NCBI GenBank assembly: GCA_021904315.1
Contig: CM038911.1
Coordinates: 4,375,390 to 4,439,389 of the forward strand
DNA: 64,000 nucleotides
Reading direction: 5' to 3'
Origin: Sphagnum magellanicum
Taxonomy: Eukaryota; Streptophyta; Sphagnopsida; Sphagnales; Sphagnaceae
Position numbers and translations under genes: made by a program
Notes under the pieces: generated by a model
Databases searched by the model: none
Told to the model about the DNA's origin: nothing
Seen by the model: the letters and a program-made list of their open reading frames with translations, nothing else
Shown here: one piece after another, positions 34,097 through 46,218 of the stretch
Layout of the letters: each line of letters opens with the position of its first letter
Position numbering within the stretch: position 1 is the first letter of the stretch

Positions 34097-35240
34097 TATT
34101 TTATTTTGGGGCAAACTAACATAGTGTTGTTGACAACAATGGGTTTTTGAAATAAACAAAAAATCAATTTCAAACACATTAATTAACATTTTTCAAACAA
34201 CTTACTAGATAACAATGGGATTCTTTTTATCATTAATTATTTTCAAGGCGCCTTAATTTTTCATAAAACACATATATATAAATGTGTTGACAACAATTGT
34301 GGGGCCAAGGGGGGGGGGGGTTAGCATTCATCCCATGACAATATTTTAAAAAATTATTTAACATTTTTGATGAAAATGATTTTAAAACAAAATTGAAAAT
34401 TATTTTGGTCCAATCATCATATTTTCCCTTATAGTCATATTACCCAGCATTATTAAAAGACATTCAAGTTTGAAATATTAATATTTGGACAACAAATGAA
34501 AATGGATGTAAATAATTTTAAATTTATTTATTTTCCAATCATGGATGAATTTCATCCAATGATTTATTTATTTAATCCAACTCACAGATGAAATTCATCC
34601 ATATAAAAATGACATTCATCCATATGAAACTATTCATCTATGGACACATTCGTCCATGTAGGTGGATTAGAATCACATTAAGTTTCAAACTAAAGCTAAA
34701 AGCTCCAAGCTCAAGCTTTATGCTCATGCACAAGCCATCCTTGTCCCCCCTAGTGTGCTTTCACTTGATATAACATGCCATGGTTCTTCAATATTTGTTG
34801 GAGAATTCAAATGCCCTTTGGTGATGGTGCAAGCCCGCAATATGCCATCTTTCACAATCTTTTTGACATTGTGGTTTTGTATAATTCCATTTCTATTTGT
34901 TTCTTGAGCATGGAGATAATGTGAGGTTGGTCAACCTCCAAACCAACCATTCAACTCTTTGGGCCTTATTTCTTCATGTGTCATGCTTCAACCACCATTT
35001 GATTGTACCATGGTAAGCTCCAATGCTTATTTGGGTGTCTTGATTTGCATGAAGAACTTGACACACTCCAACCATCCAAACTTCTACATCACGATACATA
35101 AAACCATTTGGTAGAACATAGATAGGTCTATGTAATATGTATGTCTAATATATGTTTTATGGATAAACTAAGATTAAATAACAACTTTATCATGAAATAT
35201 AAATACACATGAAATATCGGTTTAGAAAATTCATGATGTT
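30601..35240. other. Strongly AT-rich intergenic DNA, no gene recognised
   Basis: Very low GC, many homopolymer runs, and only short chance frames. It contains an AT dinucleotide run at about 34,074-34,094, a G-run at 34,311-34,320 and a local cluster of related words CATTCATC / ATGAATG at about 33,700-33,830 and 34,540-34,660. A GC-richer patch with short frames at 32,320-32,830 has no recognisable similarity. Confidence 0.55.
34074..34094. repeat. (TA)n microsatellite
   Basis: About ten uninterrupted TA dinucleotides directly after GTCATTGTTTATTTTA. It is a simple sequence repeat of no evident function. Confidence 0.9.
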
Positions 35241-35261
35241 GATCCTGAAATCTTAAACAAG

Positions 35262-36005
35262 TTAAAATAATGTTATGAAATTTAAATAAATGTGACATGG
35301 GTATTGCAATAATTAGGATGTTGGACTTGAAATAACTTCAACAAGTTAAAAATCCATATTACAATACATGTATTTAATTTATTGTAAATAATATGTATGT
35401 TACATGGATAATGTTATGAAACTTAAATACATATGACATGGGTATTGCAATAACTAGGATGTTGGACTTGAAAATAACTTTAACAAGTTAAAAGCCCCAT
35501 ATTACAATACATTTGTTCAATTTATTGTAAATAATATGTTTGTTACATGGATAATGTTATGAAATTTAAATACATATGACATGGGTATTGCAATAACTAG
35601 GATGTTGGACTTGAAAATAACTTCAACAAGTTAAGAGCCCCAAATTGCAATACCTATGTTCAACTAGCTATAAGTAATATGTTGTTACATGGAGAATGTT
35701 ATGAAATTTAAATACATATGACATGGGTATTGCAATAACTAGGATGTTAGACTTGAAAATAGCTTCAACAAGTTAAAAGCCCCAAAATGCAATACCTATG
35801 TTCAACTAGCTATAAGTAATATGTTGTTACATGGAGAATGTTATGAAATTTAAATACATATGACATGGGTATTGCAATTTAATTATGATGGTCGATTTGA
35901 AAGTATCTTCAACAAGTCAAGAACCCCCATATTGCAATACTTATGTTAAACTTGTTATTTATGTCACAAGGATAAGGTTATGGAATTCAAATATACACGA
36001 CATGC
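35262..36005 (+). repeat. 142-bp tandem array, about 5 copies
   Basis: TGTTATGAAA(A/C)TTAAATA begins at 35271, 35412, 35555, 35697 and 35839, a period of 141-143 bp. A degraded sixth start is near 35,976. Each unit holds GACATGGGTATTGCAATAACTAGGATGTTGGACTTGAAAAT, a CTTCAACAAGTTAA word, and later a near-inverse TTGCAATACCTATG(T). Similarity between copies is high in the middle and falls at both ends, as expected for an array that grows internally. It contains no coding frame. Confidence 0.93.
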
Positions 36006-36189
36006 ATATTGCAATATGTTCAATGTTAGCCTTGGAATGTCAATACATATCTCATGTACTATATTTTAAATTATGTAATAATATACAACCCAAAATAAAA
36101 TGTGAATTGAATACACTTACCAAATTATCATAATGAGCCCAAAAATAATTGTAAAACTTGATGGCCCCAAATCCTCCATGGTAGTCATC

Positions 36190-37480
36190 AACAACTTCTT
36201 TCATGTGCACCTAACAAAATCCTTAATACTTTCTTCATACTCAATTTGAATTTGTACATGGTGGCCCTCAAAGCTTGGAAGATGTGATCTTTCAAATCTC
36301 CATCCTTTGGCACCTTTGAAATAATTTTTTTCTTCCAATTTTTCAAAACATGCCATGCACACAAGTACATCGACACATTTTTGTCTTTCCACACATGATT
36401 ACAAAAAAAAATTATCATCCATTAACAAAATAATGATAATTCAACTCGATATTAAAAAACATAAACAATCAATCAAAAGGAAAACACAACCACACCCATA
36501 ACCACATGAAAATATTTTAAAAACATTTTAAGGAAAAGACCTTCGAAAACAAAACTACACAAAATAGAATGGGACAAGGTAAGTAAATTGTCTATATTGT
36601 ACTTGATTACATGACGTTCTTGAGGGGCATCATCTATGATGTAACATGAAGGGCTCCAAGTAGGATCCTTTTTCAAGGCGCATTCTTTCAACATTAATAA
36701 CCAATGTATTAAGTCCAATTCTGTTTACCAACTTGTGATTACCAATGCTATTGGTAAACCTTGACAATGATGGTCAAACACCATCAAGGTGAAAAGGTGG
36801 TGCCTTTGCACATTGGTACCAAAGTTCACATCCATGGAAAGTACTCCATTATGCCCAAACTCCAACAACCAACCAATTTGCAATGGTGTTTGTATGTCAA
36901 TTGTGAAGGGTAAGTCCTTTGTTTTGTTTTCCTCTTGCAAAAAGAAGACATTTTCATGATGTTCCAAAGTCCACATATGCACATTCATGTGGTCATTAGG
37001 ATGACACTTCCAATTACTTCCTTTTTTCATTTTATTCTCATAGTATCAAATGGTCCTTTGAGTCAAAAAATCATCTTTTCCAATAAGTCATGCATTATAC
37101 TATATCTTCTTATGTTCCTCATATATTTGCTTAGTGGTCAAGCCACTGTCCAAACAATTTTGAATCCAAGCCTTTAACTTTGGAAAAATGTAGCTTGCAT
37201 ATCAAGATTTACAAGATTGAGAGTCACAATCAAATGTTCCATGGCCCGGAGTACCATCCTCATGGGTGTGCTCTTGATGATACCAAACAAATTTTGTAAA
37301 ATTTGGATACATGTAGAAGCACTTCATGGAAAACTTGGCAATGCACCTTCATTTTTCTGATTTGGGATGCCTAGGATCACCATAGCAATCCTTTGATCTA
37401 AAGTTGCAATGATAGTTACATGCACACTCAAGACAATGGTATTGGGATGATTATGCTATATCCACATACATCCACACTTC
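36190..37480 (-). pseudogene. Broken MULE-type transposase
   Basis: Read on the minus strand from 37,480: a Cys- and His-containing N-terminal part with several stops. Then 37030-36725 holds the catalytic start, with the first Asp in LSMDVNFGTNVQRHHLFTLM and a following FDHHCQGLPIALVITS. Next, 36718-36473 holds HWLLMLKECALKKDP and the second acidic motif CYIIDDAPQE. At about 36,418-36,190 comes the C..WH motif (YLCAWHVLKNWKKKI). This order is typical of Mutator-like / FAR1-related transposases. Stops and frame changes separate the blocks, so the element is dead. Terminal repeats were not identified. An open stretch at 37,786-37,574 on the same strand may be a further N-terminal piece. Confidence 0.8.
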
Positions 37481-38094
37481 AAGTTCATTTCTAAACATGC
37501 ATTATTTACCAATGATGACCAAGGTGACTACTACTGGTTGGCCTTTTTAAGGACCAACTTCTAGTTGATCATACTACCACCATATCAATTGGCAAGGAAC
37601 ATTTTTATTATTCTTCATTCTCTCAATGTATTCTCCCACATTTGCCCATGGTATGTATCTTGCCATAACCTTTATTACATTCCCAAAACCTTGCAAAGTT
37701 TTGGGCATCAAAACAAGGGAGGTTGCATTTTGAGCATGAACATGTTTCAATGGGCAAACCATGGTGTATTCCAACTTTTGTCCCACCTATTTTTTAAACA
37801 AATACAAAGACAAATTATATTAGATCAAATAGATTATAGTAGATGGGTACAAATCTTTATTTACTAATACCCATGATGATGTTTCATCATAGCCACAAAT
37901 TAGTAATGTTTATGTTGGCATTGGCACACAAAATTGAAACAAAAGGTAGATATCATAATATGTATCAAGAAATGCAAACATGCAAAAGGACATGCAATAC
38001 CAATGTCTTAATGCTAAGACATTGTTAAACATGTGCAATACATGTAATTGCATTACATTTAAAGATATTACCTATGCCTTAGTATTGTTCTTAA

Positions 38095-38720
38095 GTTATA
38101 TACAAGCAATACCTATGTTCCAATTTTGATTATAGGTTACAATAACTATTATATCACTATTATAAACATTACAAATTATTGGAACATTTTCAAAACTATG
38201 CAATACCTATGGTTTAAATTTGCCTAGGGCTTACAATACCTATGACAACATTGTTATAACCATTACAAATTATTGAAACATTTTCAAAAACTATGCAATA
38301 CCTATGATCCAAATTTACCTAGGGGTTACAATACCTATGATATCATTGTAATAACCATTACATATTATAGAAACATTATCAAAACTATGCAATACCTATG
38401 TTCCAATTTTGCCTAAATATTACAATACCTATGATATCACTATTTGAATTCTATACATATTATTGAGAATTCTCAAAACTATGCAATTATACCTATGTTC
38501 CAATTGTGCTTAGACATTACAATACCTATGATATCACTATTATAACCATTACAAATTATTGGCACATTCTAAAAACTATGCAATATTTATGTTCCAATTT
38601 TGCCTAGGCATTACAATACCTACAAAATCATTGTTATAACCATAATAGATTATTGAAACATTATCAAAAGTATGCAATACCTATGATTTTAGTACTCCCA
38701 ATTTCAATACCTATGCGTGT
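38095..38720 (+). repeat. About 95-bp tandem array, 6 copies
   Basis: CTATGCAATACCTATG (last copies GTATGCAATACC, CTATGCAATATT) occurs at 38196, 38291, 38385, 38479, 38576 and 38670, a period of 94-97 bp. Each unit also has TTCCAATTTTGCCTAGG.ATTACAATACCTATGATATCA and ATAACCATTACAAATTATTG(A/G)AACATT. The GCAATACCTATG box is present twice per unit. It is non-coding. Confidence 0.92.
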
Positions 38721-39689
38721 TATATAATAGTGTCAACACCTAAGATGTCATAATGTAATATGTAATTGAACTTGAATAATTAAATCATTTGTTATATATT
38801 TTATCAATATGAAAAATAAAACAACAATCGTTTTAATCAAGTGAAAGAGGGTTTTGTACCTCAAAATGCAAAGTCTTCAAATGTCATATTTTCATATTGC
38901 ACTCATTTAAAAAATATTTTCCCTCAATAAAACTTAGCCACCTTTCCCATAATAATTTCTAAACCCTAAACAAATTAACGATCTCATGTTGATAATATTG
39001 ATCTAATAAAAAAAGGCCTCAAGTTTCACGGCTAACAATTTTAGTGGGCCCATATTTTAGGGCTAGGTGGAGGAAGTCGATTTTTTATGAAAATAAAAAA
39101 AGGAGAAAGAAACCTCAAAAGTGGAGGGAGATAATGGCCAACACTTCCCTATTTTGAAATGGTGGACTCACACATTTTTACTTTAAAAAAATGGGATCAA
39201 ACTGAAAAAGTTCATTTGTTTTTTTCATTGTGGTAATTGGTACCAATGTGAGTGTGGTTTCACCTTGGCCTACAATATAAATACACAATTGTAAATACTA
39301 GTTATTATTTTCCTCTGTCTTCACAAAAGTGCAAGGCCCAGGCTCCAGCAAGTTATATAGATCAATGTATGCACATGTAGTAATCCTGTAATACCACGAA
39401 AACCAATGTGGGTGTGGTTTCACCCTGGCTTACAACATGAATGTTAGTTGTTTATAACATGTGAAGAATGGTCCTACATGCAAAGTCACGTGGAATTCCA
39501 TTGCAAGGAACTTCAAAAATATATTTGGTTACATGGCAACACTAAATAGAATCTAGATTATTTGGCCATGGATGTCCAAAAGAGAATCAATGTTCAACTT
39601 CCTTGTAATTTTGAATGAAGCTTGTATGAGATGATTCATCATTTCCTCCATAAGAGACCCATATTCCATCATCAAACATATGAGACCTA

Positions 39690-40028
39690 ATGACTAATGG
39701 AGATGAAACTTTCAAACTAGCTAGACAAACCCCAAAAGAACGCATTGAGTTCAATGATGACTATCTAATTCCAAGAGAAGGAATGCAATATGAAAATCTA
39801 AATGCAATAGACAAGGTTTATGCATGTTGCATTGATGAAACATGGTTACATGAACAACCCCAAACCACCATGTTTCCAATTCAAAGGCCTCCACACCATC
39901 ACAACCCTACCTTAGTGGCAAAGAAACAATATCCTTCAATTCACAATATCATGATTGAACCTTGTGAATTTTCTAATATGACTCCTCATATATTCAACAT
40001 GAAACAAAGTACAGTAGTAAGAATGTAA
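39690..40028 (+). other. Unrecognised 112-residue frame
   Basis: A frame begins with an ATG and ends in TAA, encoding a polar protein (starts MTNGDETFKLARQ, contains PPHHHNP). The composition is less skewed than in neighbouring chance frames, which suggests it may be a fragment of a transposon protein. I recognise no domain. The flanks are AT-rich, with no obvious continuation in any frame. Confidence 0.2.
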
Positions 40029-40650
40029 TTTTGGAAATCTTAGAAAGATGAGATAAATTCCCTAACTAATCGGTAAGTCACTAATAGCTGCCAAGATCGG
40101 AATACTAAGATGAATAGATAACTTCCTTACCATTTGGAACCTAATCTATCTACCCAACTAGATTTGCAAGAGGCTAAAATAAAGAGTGAATTTTTTTTTA
40201 TCAACAAAGCTATAAAAAAAAGAAGCAAGCTATCTATAGATTCATTTCACAAATTTCATGTTGGCATCATGTTGGCATTATTATGACCAAAGAAAATATG
40301 CTTGATAAATGATTGGATTCATTAAAAGAAATCTTGTGTTTGGCAACAACTGGTCATTTTGCAATTACATGTGAATATGTGTCATTTGCAACTTTTTCAT
40401 GACTATTAACCACCCTTGAAAATTTTGTGACTATTTTACGACTATGTTGTGACTCCATTGCAACTATTTGCAACTGCATCCCTCCATGTGAACAACTTTC
40501 AAATGCATTTCTTCCATGATTAGGTTATTAAATCCTGTTATAATCACATTAATAATCAAAATGCACTTGCCAATAATTTGCTTGAGTTGTTTTATGAGTA
40601 TATTAAAGATGTTTCTAATGTTTATTATTAAATTATTATTAAGGTTATAA

Positions 40651-40682
<32 letters not shown>
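40651..40682. repeat. (TA)n microsatellite
   Basis: About 15 TA dinucleotides in a row after AAGGTTTATA, in strongly AT-rich DNA. Simple sequence repeat. Confidence 0.9.
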
Positions 40683-40686
<4 letters not shown>

Positions 40687-42106
40687 TAATTATTAAGGGT
40701 TTGTTAAGTTTATTAATGTTATGTTAAGGGTATTACATGTTAGTTCCAAAGCCTTCCCAAAAATCTTGGAATTCAACTTCAGATTAGGTTTATTCCATTT
40801 ACATTGCACTCAACTAAAACTAATAACTTGCCTAAATAAATACCCATGCTTATGACATGGGGTATTGATGTAAGAGAAAATTGATGAGGAACGTAATTAG
40901 GCCAAAAAAATGAGACATAAACAATGTATAATCTCACCTTTTTTTTTTCCCCTAGACATTAGTTCACTAACTCACACCTTTACAATTTATCCCACAAGGT
41001 TTGCCCAAAGTTGAATTGAATTGTCCCAACTTCAAAAAGTAGGGTTTGGTACTTGTACTTCAAAAAGCCTTGAGTTGACAACATCCAGAAAACCTGGGCC
41101 TATTTCTAGAGGGAGAACAGCCCAGCTCAGGTTCTGAGTTCAAGCAAAAGGCAATTGCATGAAATTTGTAGTGAAAAATGGATGGATGTTATCTTATAAC
41201 TGAACTCTAATAAGTCATTATGTTACTGAGTGGAATATCCAAGATTTTCACTTATATTTGTCAGAACATCGAGAGTTGGGAAGCGAATTCAATTGCCCCA
41301 ATTTTCGTCATCTGGAAATGTCAGAACAGAAGTGGAGGTAGTTGCAGATGGTACCTTAAGCATTTATAACTTACAAACACTTGCAAAGATGAAAGAAGAA
41401 GAGTAGAGAAACATGTGCTCAATAGAAGTACAAACAGGTGTAGAGTCAACAGAAGACAGAAGAGCAAACACATGTTCAATAGATAACAATAGTAATGAAA
41501 CATGTGGTCAAAATGACATTCTAAGATGCACAAGAGCATAGAAAAACATGCTTTATACAGTCAGAACTTCAAGAGGTTCATACAAGGTTAATTAATAGGA
41601 GCTACAAACCCACAGGTGTAAGTCAGAAACAGGGGATGCATAACATGTGCAAGCTTATATGCCACTGGATAACACGCTCTTGAAATGGTACACAGAAATT
41701 GACCACTAACACATCACTTTGTAGTAGACGATGGCACATGAAAACATCACTTGGGTGTTCCTAGGAGCAGCACAACATCGCAGTGTGAAAATTGAGGTTA
41801 CCTTCCCAAGGTCCACAATGCTGGAGCAGTATCTCTTTTGAGTTCATGATCCATCCACCTTCGGTTGTTGGTCAGAGATCATCATCAAGTTTCTACTTCT
41901 GATGAGAAAACATGACAAAGCTGTGTGTGCATTTAGATCAGTTGGTGCCTTGCAAGTATGGTGGATGTCTCTCTTGCAACGAGCGAAAAACCAGGGCTCG
42001 CTTGCAGCCCCAAGAAATACATCCACCATGCTTGCTGCAATTTGCTGCTGGAGGAACATCATCATCATCATCACCTATCAGTTAGCCTTTCAGGACTATT
42101 GTTGTG

Positions 42107-42140
42107 CACTACTACCTACTACTACTACTACTACTACTAG
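42107..42140 (+). repeat. (ACT)n microsatellite
   Basis: Eleven ACT triplets with one CCT interruption lie about 85 bp beyond the stop codon of the GRAS gene, probably in its 3' untranslated region. Confidence 0.88.
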
Positions 42141-42224
42141 TAGATGAAATCAAACTTCAAGTAGAGAGAAAAAACCTAACTGAGAAAAACATGTATCCAG
42201 CAAAGCACTGAAAGCCCAATGCCA

Positions 42225-44455
42225 CTAGTGCCATGCTGATGCTACAACTAGAGGTCGATTCATCCAGCCCAATAATAAAGCTGCACCTTCCTCTTTCAAT
42301 CGGTACTTATCACTGTAGGACTCCAGCAATGTCTTGATTGTGCGGTTTACTGAAGAGCTCAGAGGGTAAGGCTGGAAGCCTGCCATAGTCATCCGAGCCT
42401 TCCATTTTCCAAGCAGTTCATACCTTTCCACTCGCTCACTGCCTTCACAAGCAATTACATTCACAATGTCACGGGCTAAACAATTTTGCTCTACTTTGAC
42501 ACGATCCTGACTTTCACGTGCCAAAGTAATGTCCAAAGACTCAAAGATGGCTGAGTAGTAGCTCAGGGTTTCCATGAACCGTGGCAAAAATGGAGCTGTA
42601 TTTGTGTTAGCTTCATGCTCAACAAGTGTGACCACCTTGGGCCGAAGGCTCTTCACCATCCGCAATATACGGTCGCGGGGGTTGGTAGTACAGACACTTT
42701 CATCAGGCATATGATGAAGTTGTAGTGCAAAATTGACAGCCAGTGCTTCCCCAGGCTGTCGCTCCAGCATCCACTCCTGCACCTGTGTGCCATTCTTTGC
42801 CACTGGATGGAACACAAAAGGCACCCCAACAGCTTGGGCAAGATTCCTGAGTCGTATACCCACTAGCTCTACACCTCCTGTAGGTGACATCCCTGCTAAC
42901 CCTGATGCAGGATCATCCACCCCTGTGATCCGAAGATGAGGAGGACCCCCTGGTCGGGCAGCTAGAGCTTGTATGAGTGTCATCCACTGCCCACCCTGAG
43001 CTATTTCAAAATCGATAATATGCACCCTTTGCTCATTCTGAAAGGCCTCTGCAATAGCTCCGTTTGCTGCCATGTACCCAAACTTAAAGTAGGGACAAAC
43101 TTCATAGAGGATTTGCATAGCTGAGAGTAAATCAGCAGTTGGTGCTTCCTTGCACCTCAGTGCTTTGTACAGTCCTTTACCAGTTGAAGCTATCCGAGCA
43201 ATGAGACCCTCCATCATGTAGGCTGCAAGCCGCTGCATTGGGTTACCATAAATGGACACCACCTGATGCAGCTGTGCTATGAGCACGTTTGCCAATGGCA
43301 AATCATTGTTTGCAACAGCTTCTGCACATGCTACAAGCAACTGTTCTGACTGGCTCCTTGTATCCATCACAGCTTTCACCTGCTGTTGAGGTCAAAAGGA
43401 GTCAGTAACTAACATAGCTCTGGAACAAAAAGACAAGATTCTTCATATAGTCACTCCCAAGTCCCTGGCACATGAAACCCTGAAGCTTTCCCTTAAGAGC
43501 AATCCAAGGGGAAGTCTAAATGCTCCTCCTTCATACATTAAAAATGAGACCAAACTGTATAGTCCTGCTCACTCAGATAACAAATTCTCTGCATATGTGA
43601 GAGGGATCTGGAGCTTACATCTTCTGGGACAGCAGTTGAATAACTATCTGAGCTGCTTGGGGACTGAGCAGATGCAGCAGCTGTTGCAGAAACCTCATGT
43701 GACTGTGAGTCAAGGGGGGAAGTTCTCTCGACTGCAAGGAGTTCTTCGAGGGTATCTGCCCAACCCCCATCAGCAGAGAGTGTATTGTGTCTCTGACTGA
43801 GGGATGCTGCCAGATCCGTTTCATCTTCATCATCATCATCATCTAGTAAAGCATTCTCCAAGACTTGCAGCATGTGTGCGACATCACTATGCATCTCCTT
43901 TTTCGCATACCCACTATGTGCTTGTTGTGCATATTGTTGTTCAGCAACATGGTTGCGAGCTGCTAGGTTGTATGTTGTTGTATTGAAGGAGGAATGGGTG
44001 GTAACAGTTGATTGAGAGGATGTGGGTGCCAACATGGCTGAGGAGGAGGAGGTGCTGTGATGTGAAGATAATTCCCCATTTGGCTGCCCATAAAACTCAG
44101 CATCCTCATGGGTATGGAACTTGGACTCCAAAGACACCTCACTGCGGAAGGATGTCTCACTATGGAAAGAAACAGGGCTCCAACCTTGGCCACTGCTTGG
44201 TGCTATGTCTGATGCAGCCTGGGACGAGTCTGGTGGTGACAGTGGTGAGATTGGTGAGCCCTGCTGGTTCTCCATTTGATGTTGTAGTTCATACTGCACA
44301 TGAGCTTGTCTCTGTTGTGCCTTGTCAGTATAAGCTTGTTTTGCAGGGTAATAGCCAGGCACCACCTGTTGACTATTTGCTGTATCCTGAAGATACACAC
44401 TCTCTCTGCTGCTGCTCCCGCCACCCTTGAGGTCTGGACGATATTGCACACTCAT
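42225..44455 (-). CDS. GRAS-family transcriptional regulator, PAT1-like
   Basis: Exon 1 is 44455-43619 (279 codons) and exon 2 is 43379-42225. They are joined in phase 0 by a GT-AG intron (donor GTAAGC, acceptor AACAGCAG), giving 663 residues. The N-terminal 270 residues are disordered, rich in Ser, Gln and Thr, with an acidic MLQVLENALLDDDDDED segment. That segment resembles the short conserved N-terminal motif of PAT1-branch proteins. The GRAS domain follows: LLVACAEAVANNDLPLAN (first leucine-rich part), then VHIIDFEIAQGGQW (VHIID motif), a long LVGIRLRNLAQAVGVPF segment (second leucine-rich part), RFMETLSYYSAIFESLD (PFYRE region), RVERYELLGKW and a C-terminal SAW region ending LLLGWMNRPLVVASAWH. 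The family acts in the nucleus as co-regulators in light, stress and hormone signalling. Assignment to GRAS is secure; PAT1 branch is likely. Confidence 0.92.
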
Positions 44456-44934
44456 GTTTTCTGAAAGTAGCTGCTTGACTTCAATGCCAAGACCACAAGA
44501 AGACCTGCAGTACTACCACTTCCTGAATTCACTTTGCACAGGAATTACAGCTTCTTCAATTTTGGACACCATCAACAAAAGTTGTAAACCCCAGCAGGCT
44601 GTGAGTACTGTCACTTTTACCCTACTTCTGCCTGCCAAGGGTTTCTGCAGCACACAAGATTGAAGCCACGAGACCAGCCAATAGGTACTTCAATTCTCTG
44701 CAACTCTGTCCCAACCAAAAACCAAAACCCCACTCAGTGCCTAACTGAAATCAACAAACTAAAGCTTCCTGTCATTTGTTTCCACAACAACAACAACAAT
44801 AATGCTTCCAGGAGCTCCAAGGCCAGCTATGCCTTGGAAGGCATATTAGAAATAGCCAAACTCCATCACTAGCTAGGCTGAAATAGAGATCCAGTTTCCT
44901 ATGAGCAAATGGCTAAAATTGTCCCCTGCTCTAA

Positions 44935-45245
44935 CCCCAGGGGTGATGGTTCGGTGGTACTGCCCCTGTTTGATATCACAAAGGTCCCGGGTTCAACCCA
45001 AGGTCCGAAGGTTCAAGCAGATGAAAGCCCTGCCATGTTGTCTGCCATTAGGCTCAACTTGGGGGTATTGTGGTGCAACCGCTGAGGACATGGCGATTAG
45101 GTAATGGCCTGACTTGGGGGTATTGTGGTACGACCCCTGTTTGATAACACAAAGGTCCCAGGTTCACACCAGGGTCTTGGGTTCAACCTGCTGGTGAGCA
45201 GATGAAAGCCCTGCCATGTTCTCTGCCACTAGGCCCTGACTTGGG
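44935..45245 (+). mobile_element. Two SINE-like units with tRNA-type promoter boxes
   Basis: GGTGATGGTTCGGTGGTAC (44,941) resembles a polymerase III A box. About 30 bp further, GTCCCGGGTTCAACCC (44,985-45,000) resembles a B box. This A-box/B-box layout is typical of tRNA-derived SINEs. A second unit at about 45,115-45,240 repeats CCCCTGTTTGATA.CACAAAGGTCC and TTGGGTTCAACC. Both share GCAGATGAAAGCCCTGCCATGTT and TGACTTGGGG. Neither folds as an obvious full tRNA, and no poly-A or T tail or target duplication could be fixed. Confidence 0.5.
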
Positions 45246-46123
45246 GTTATTGCCAACAGCTTGTCAGTGGGGTCTCCTAATGTGTTCCAAAATACAAATA
45301 AAAATTCCCTTGCTCTTTTTACTGGAAGACAGAAGCTGGCATGGGCACAAAGCCACAAAAATGAACATGCCTTAAGCCAATGAACCTGGAAAACACTGCC
45401 TTAAATGCTCCACAGCAATAACCTGGAACGCCTTACCAATCTAACAAGAGAAAGAATACCAAGACTCTCCTGTACATGCATATTCGTATACAATTCAGGC
45501 CTTATTACATGGACACAAGACATCTAATCAGATTCTCCAACACAAAAGCGCTGCAGCAAATACCTGGCGTGCTCCCGAAAACAAACAAACAAACAAACCT
45601 TCTTCAAAACATCCACTAAGAAAAAAAAAACACAAACCTTCGTCATCAAACCCCAGGGAGAGTCAAACAAAAGGAAAAGAAGCTACAATACTGTGCAGCG
45701 CTTACAGGAACTGTGGTAGGAGAAAGGCGTGCGCTAGAAGAGCAGCAGAGGAAGAACTTCGAAGAAGTAAAAGCTCCTTAGTATTTCCAATACACAAAAC
45801 CATCATCTTCTTTCTCCCCACCACCACCCCCCTCGAAATCTTCACACACATTCGCAACGACCACAGTGCAGTCGACTCTTGACGGGGAATCCAAAACCGC
45901 AACTTCCGCAAGAGAGACAAAAAGCGCGCGCACACAAAAATGTAAAGATCTCCTGGCAGACGACAACAATAACAACAACAACAAAATTTCCTACTTCGGA
46001 AGATTGTCCTCCCGATTGTAGCGCTGGTGATGACACCTTCTGTTCCTTTGCTTTGCTTTCCTTCCTTGGTTCCTGGCTTGCAAAATACGACCACGTTTTT
46101 TGTCTCCCCAACACAGGCCCACT

Positions 46124-46160
46124 TTTTCTTCTTCTTCTTCTTCTTATTCTTCTTCTTCTT
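46124..46160 (+). repeat. (TTC)n microsatellite
   Basis: About eleven TTC triplets with one TTA interruption, upstream of the GRAS gene. On the transcribed strand this reads GAA. Simple sequence repeat. Confidence 0.88.
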
Positions 46161-46218
46161 ATTTATGGCCTTTTGTTTTTACTAAGCCTGTCTGTACAGA
46201 CACGATTATTGAAAATGC

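Larger units (their letters stand above)
38721..42224. other. Intergenic, no recognised gene
   Basis: AT-rich with one short frame at 39690-40028 listed separately. The phrase TGTG(A/G)GTGTGGTTTCACC(T/C)TGGC recurs at 39,247 and 39,409. A run of Tn and TA repeats lies at 40,651-40,682. From about 41,050 the composition becomes more gene-like and is probably the 3' flank of the GRAS gene. An (ACT)n run is at 42,107-42,140. Confidence 0.5.
44456..46218. promoter_or_regulatory. Upstream region of the GRAS gene
   Basis: Probable leader and promoter for the minus strand GRAS gene. It contains SINE-like units at 44,940-45,240 and a TTC microsatellite at 46,124-46,160. On the plus strand, 45,700-46,080 is GC-richer and reads GA/CA-rich, so the minus strand is CT-rich, which fits a transcribed leader. 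Short frames here have no protein similarity. No single transcription start can be assigned. Confidence 0.4.

Noticed and set aside
35262..36005. CRISPR-like array
   Set aside because: The units are head-to-tail 142-bp repeats with no unique spacers, in a plant nuclear sequence.
36935..37867. Plus strand frames opposite the MULE remnant
   Set aside because: Shadow frames of the minus strand transposase; no independent similarity.
44941..45005. Possible tRNA gene
   Set aside because: A- and B-box-like words are present but no acceptor, anticodon and T-arm stems could be paired, so a SINE-like unit is more likely.
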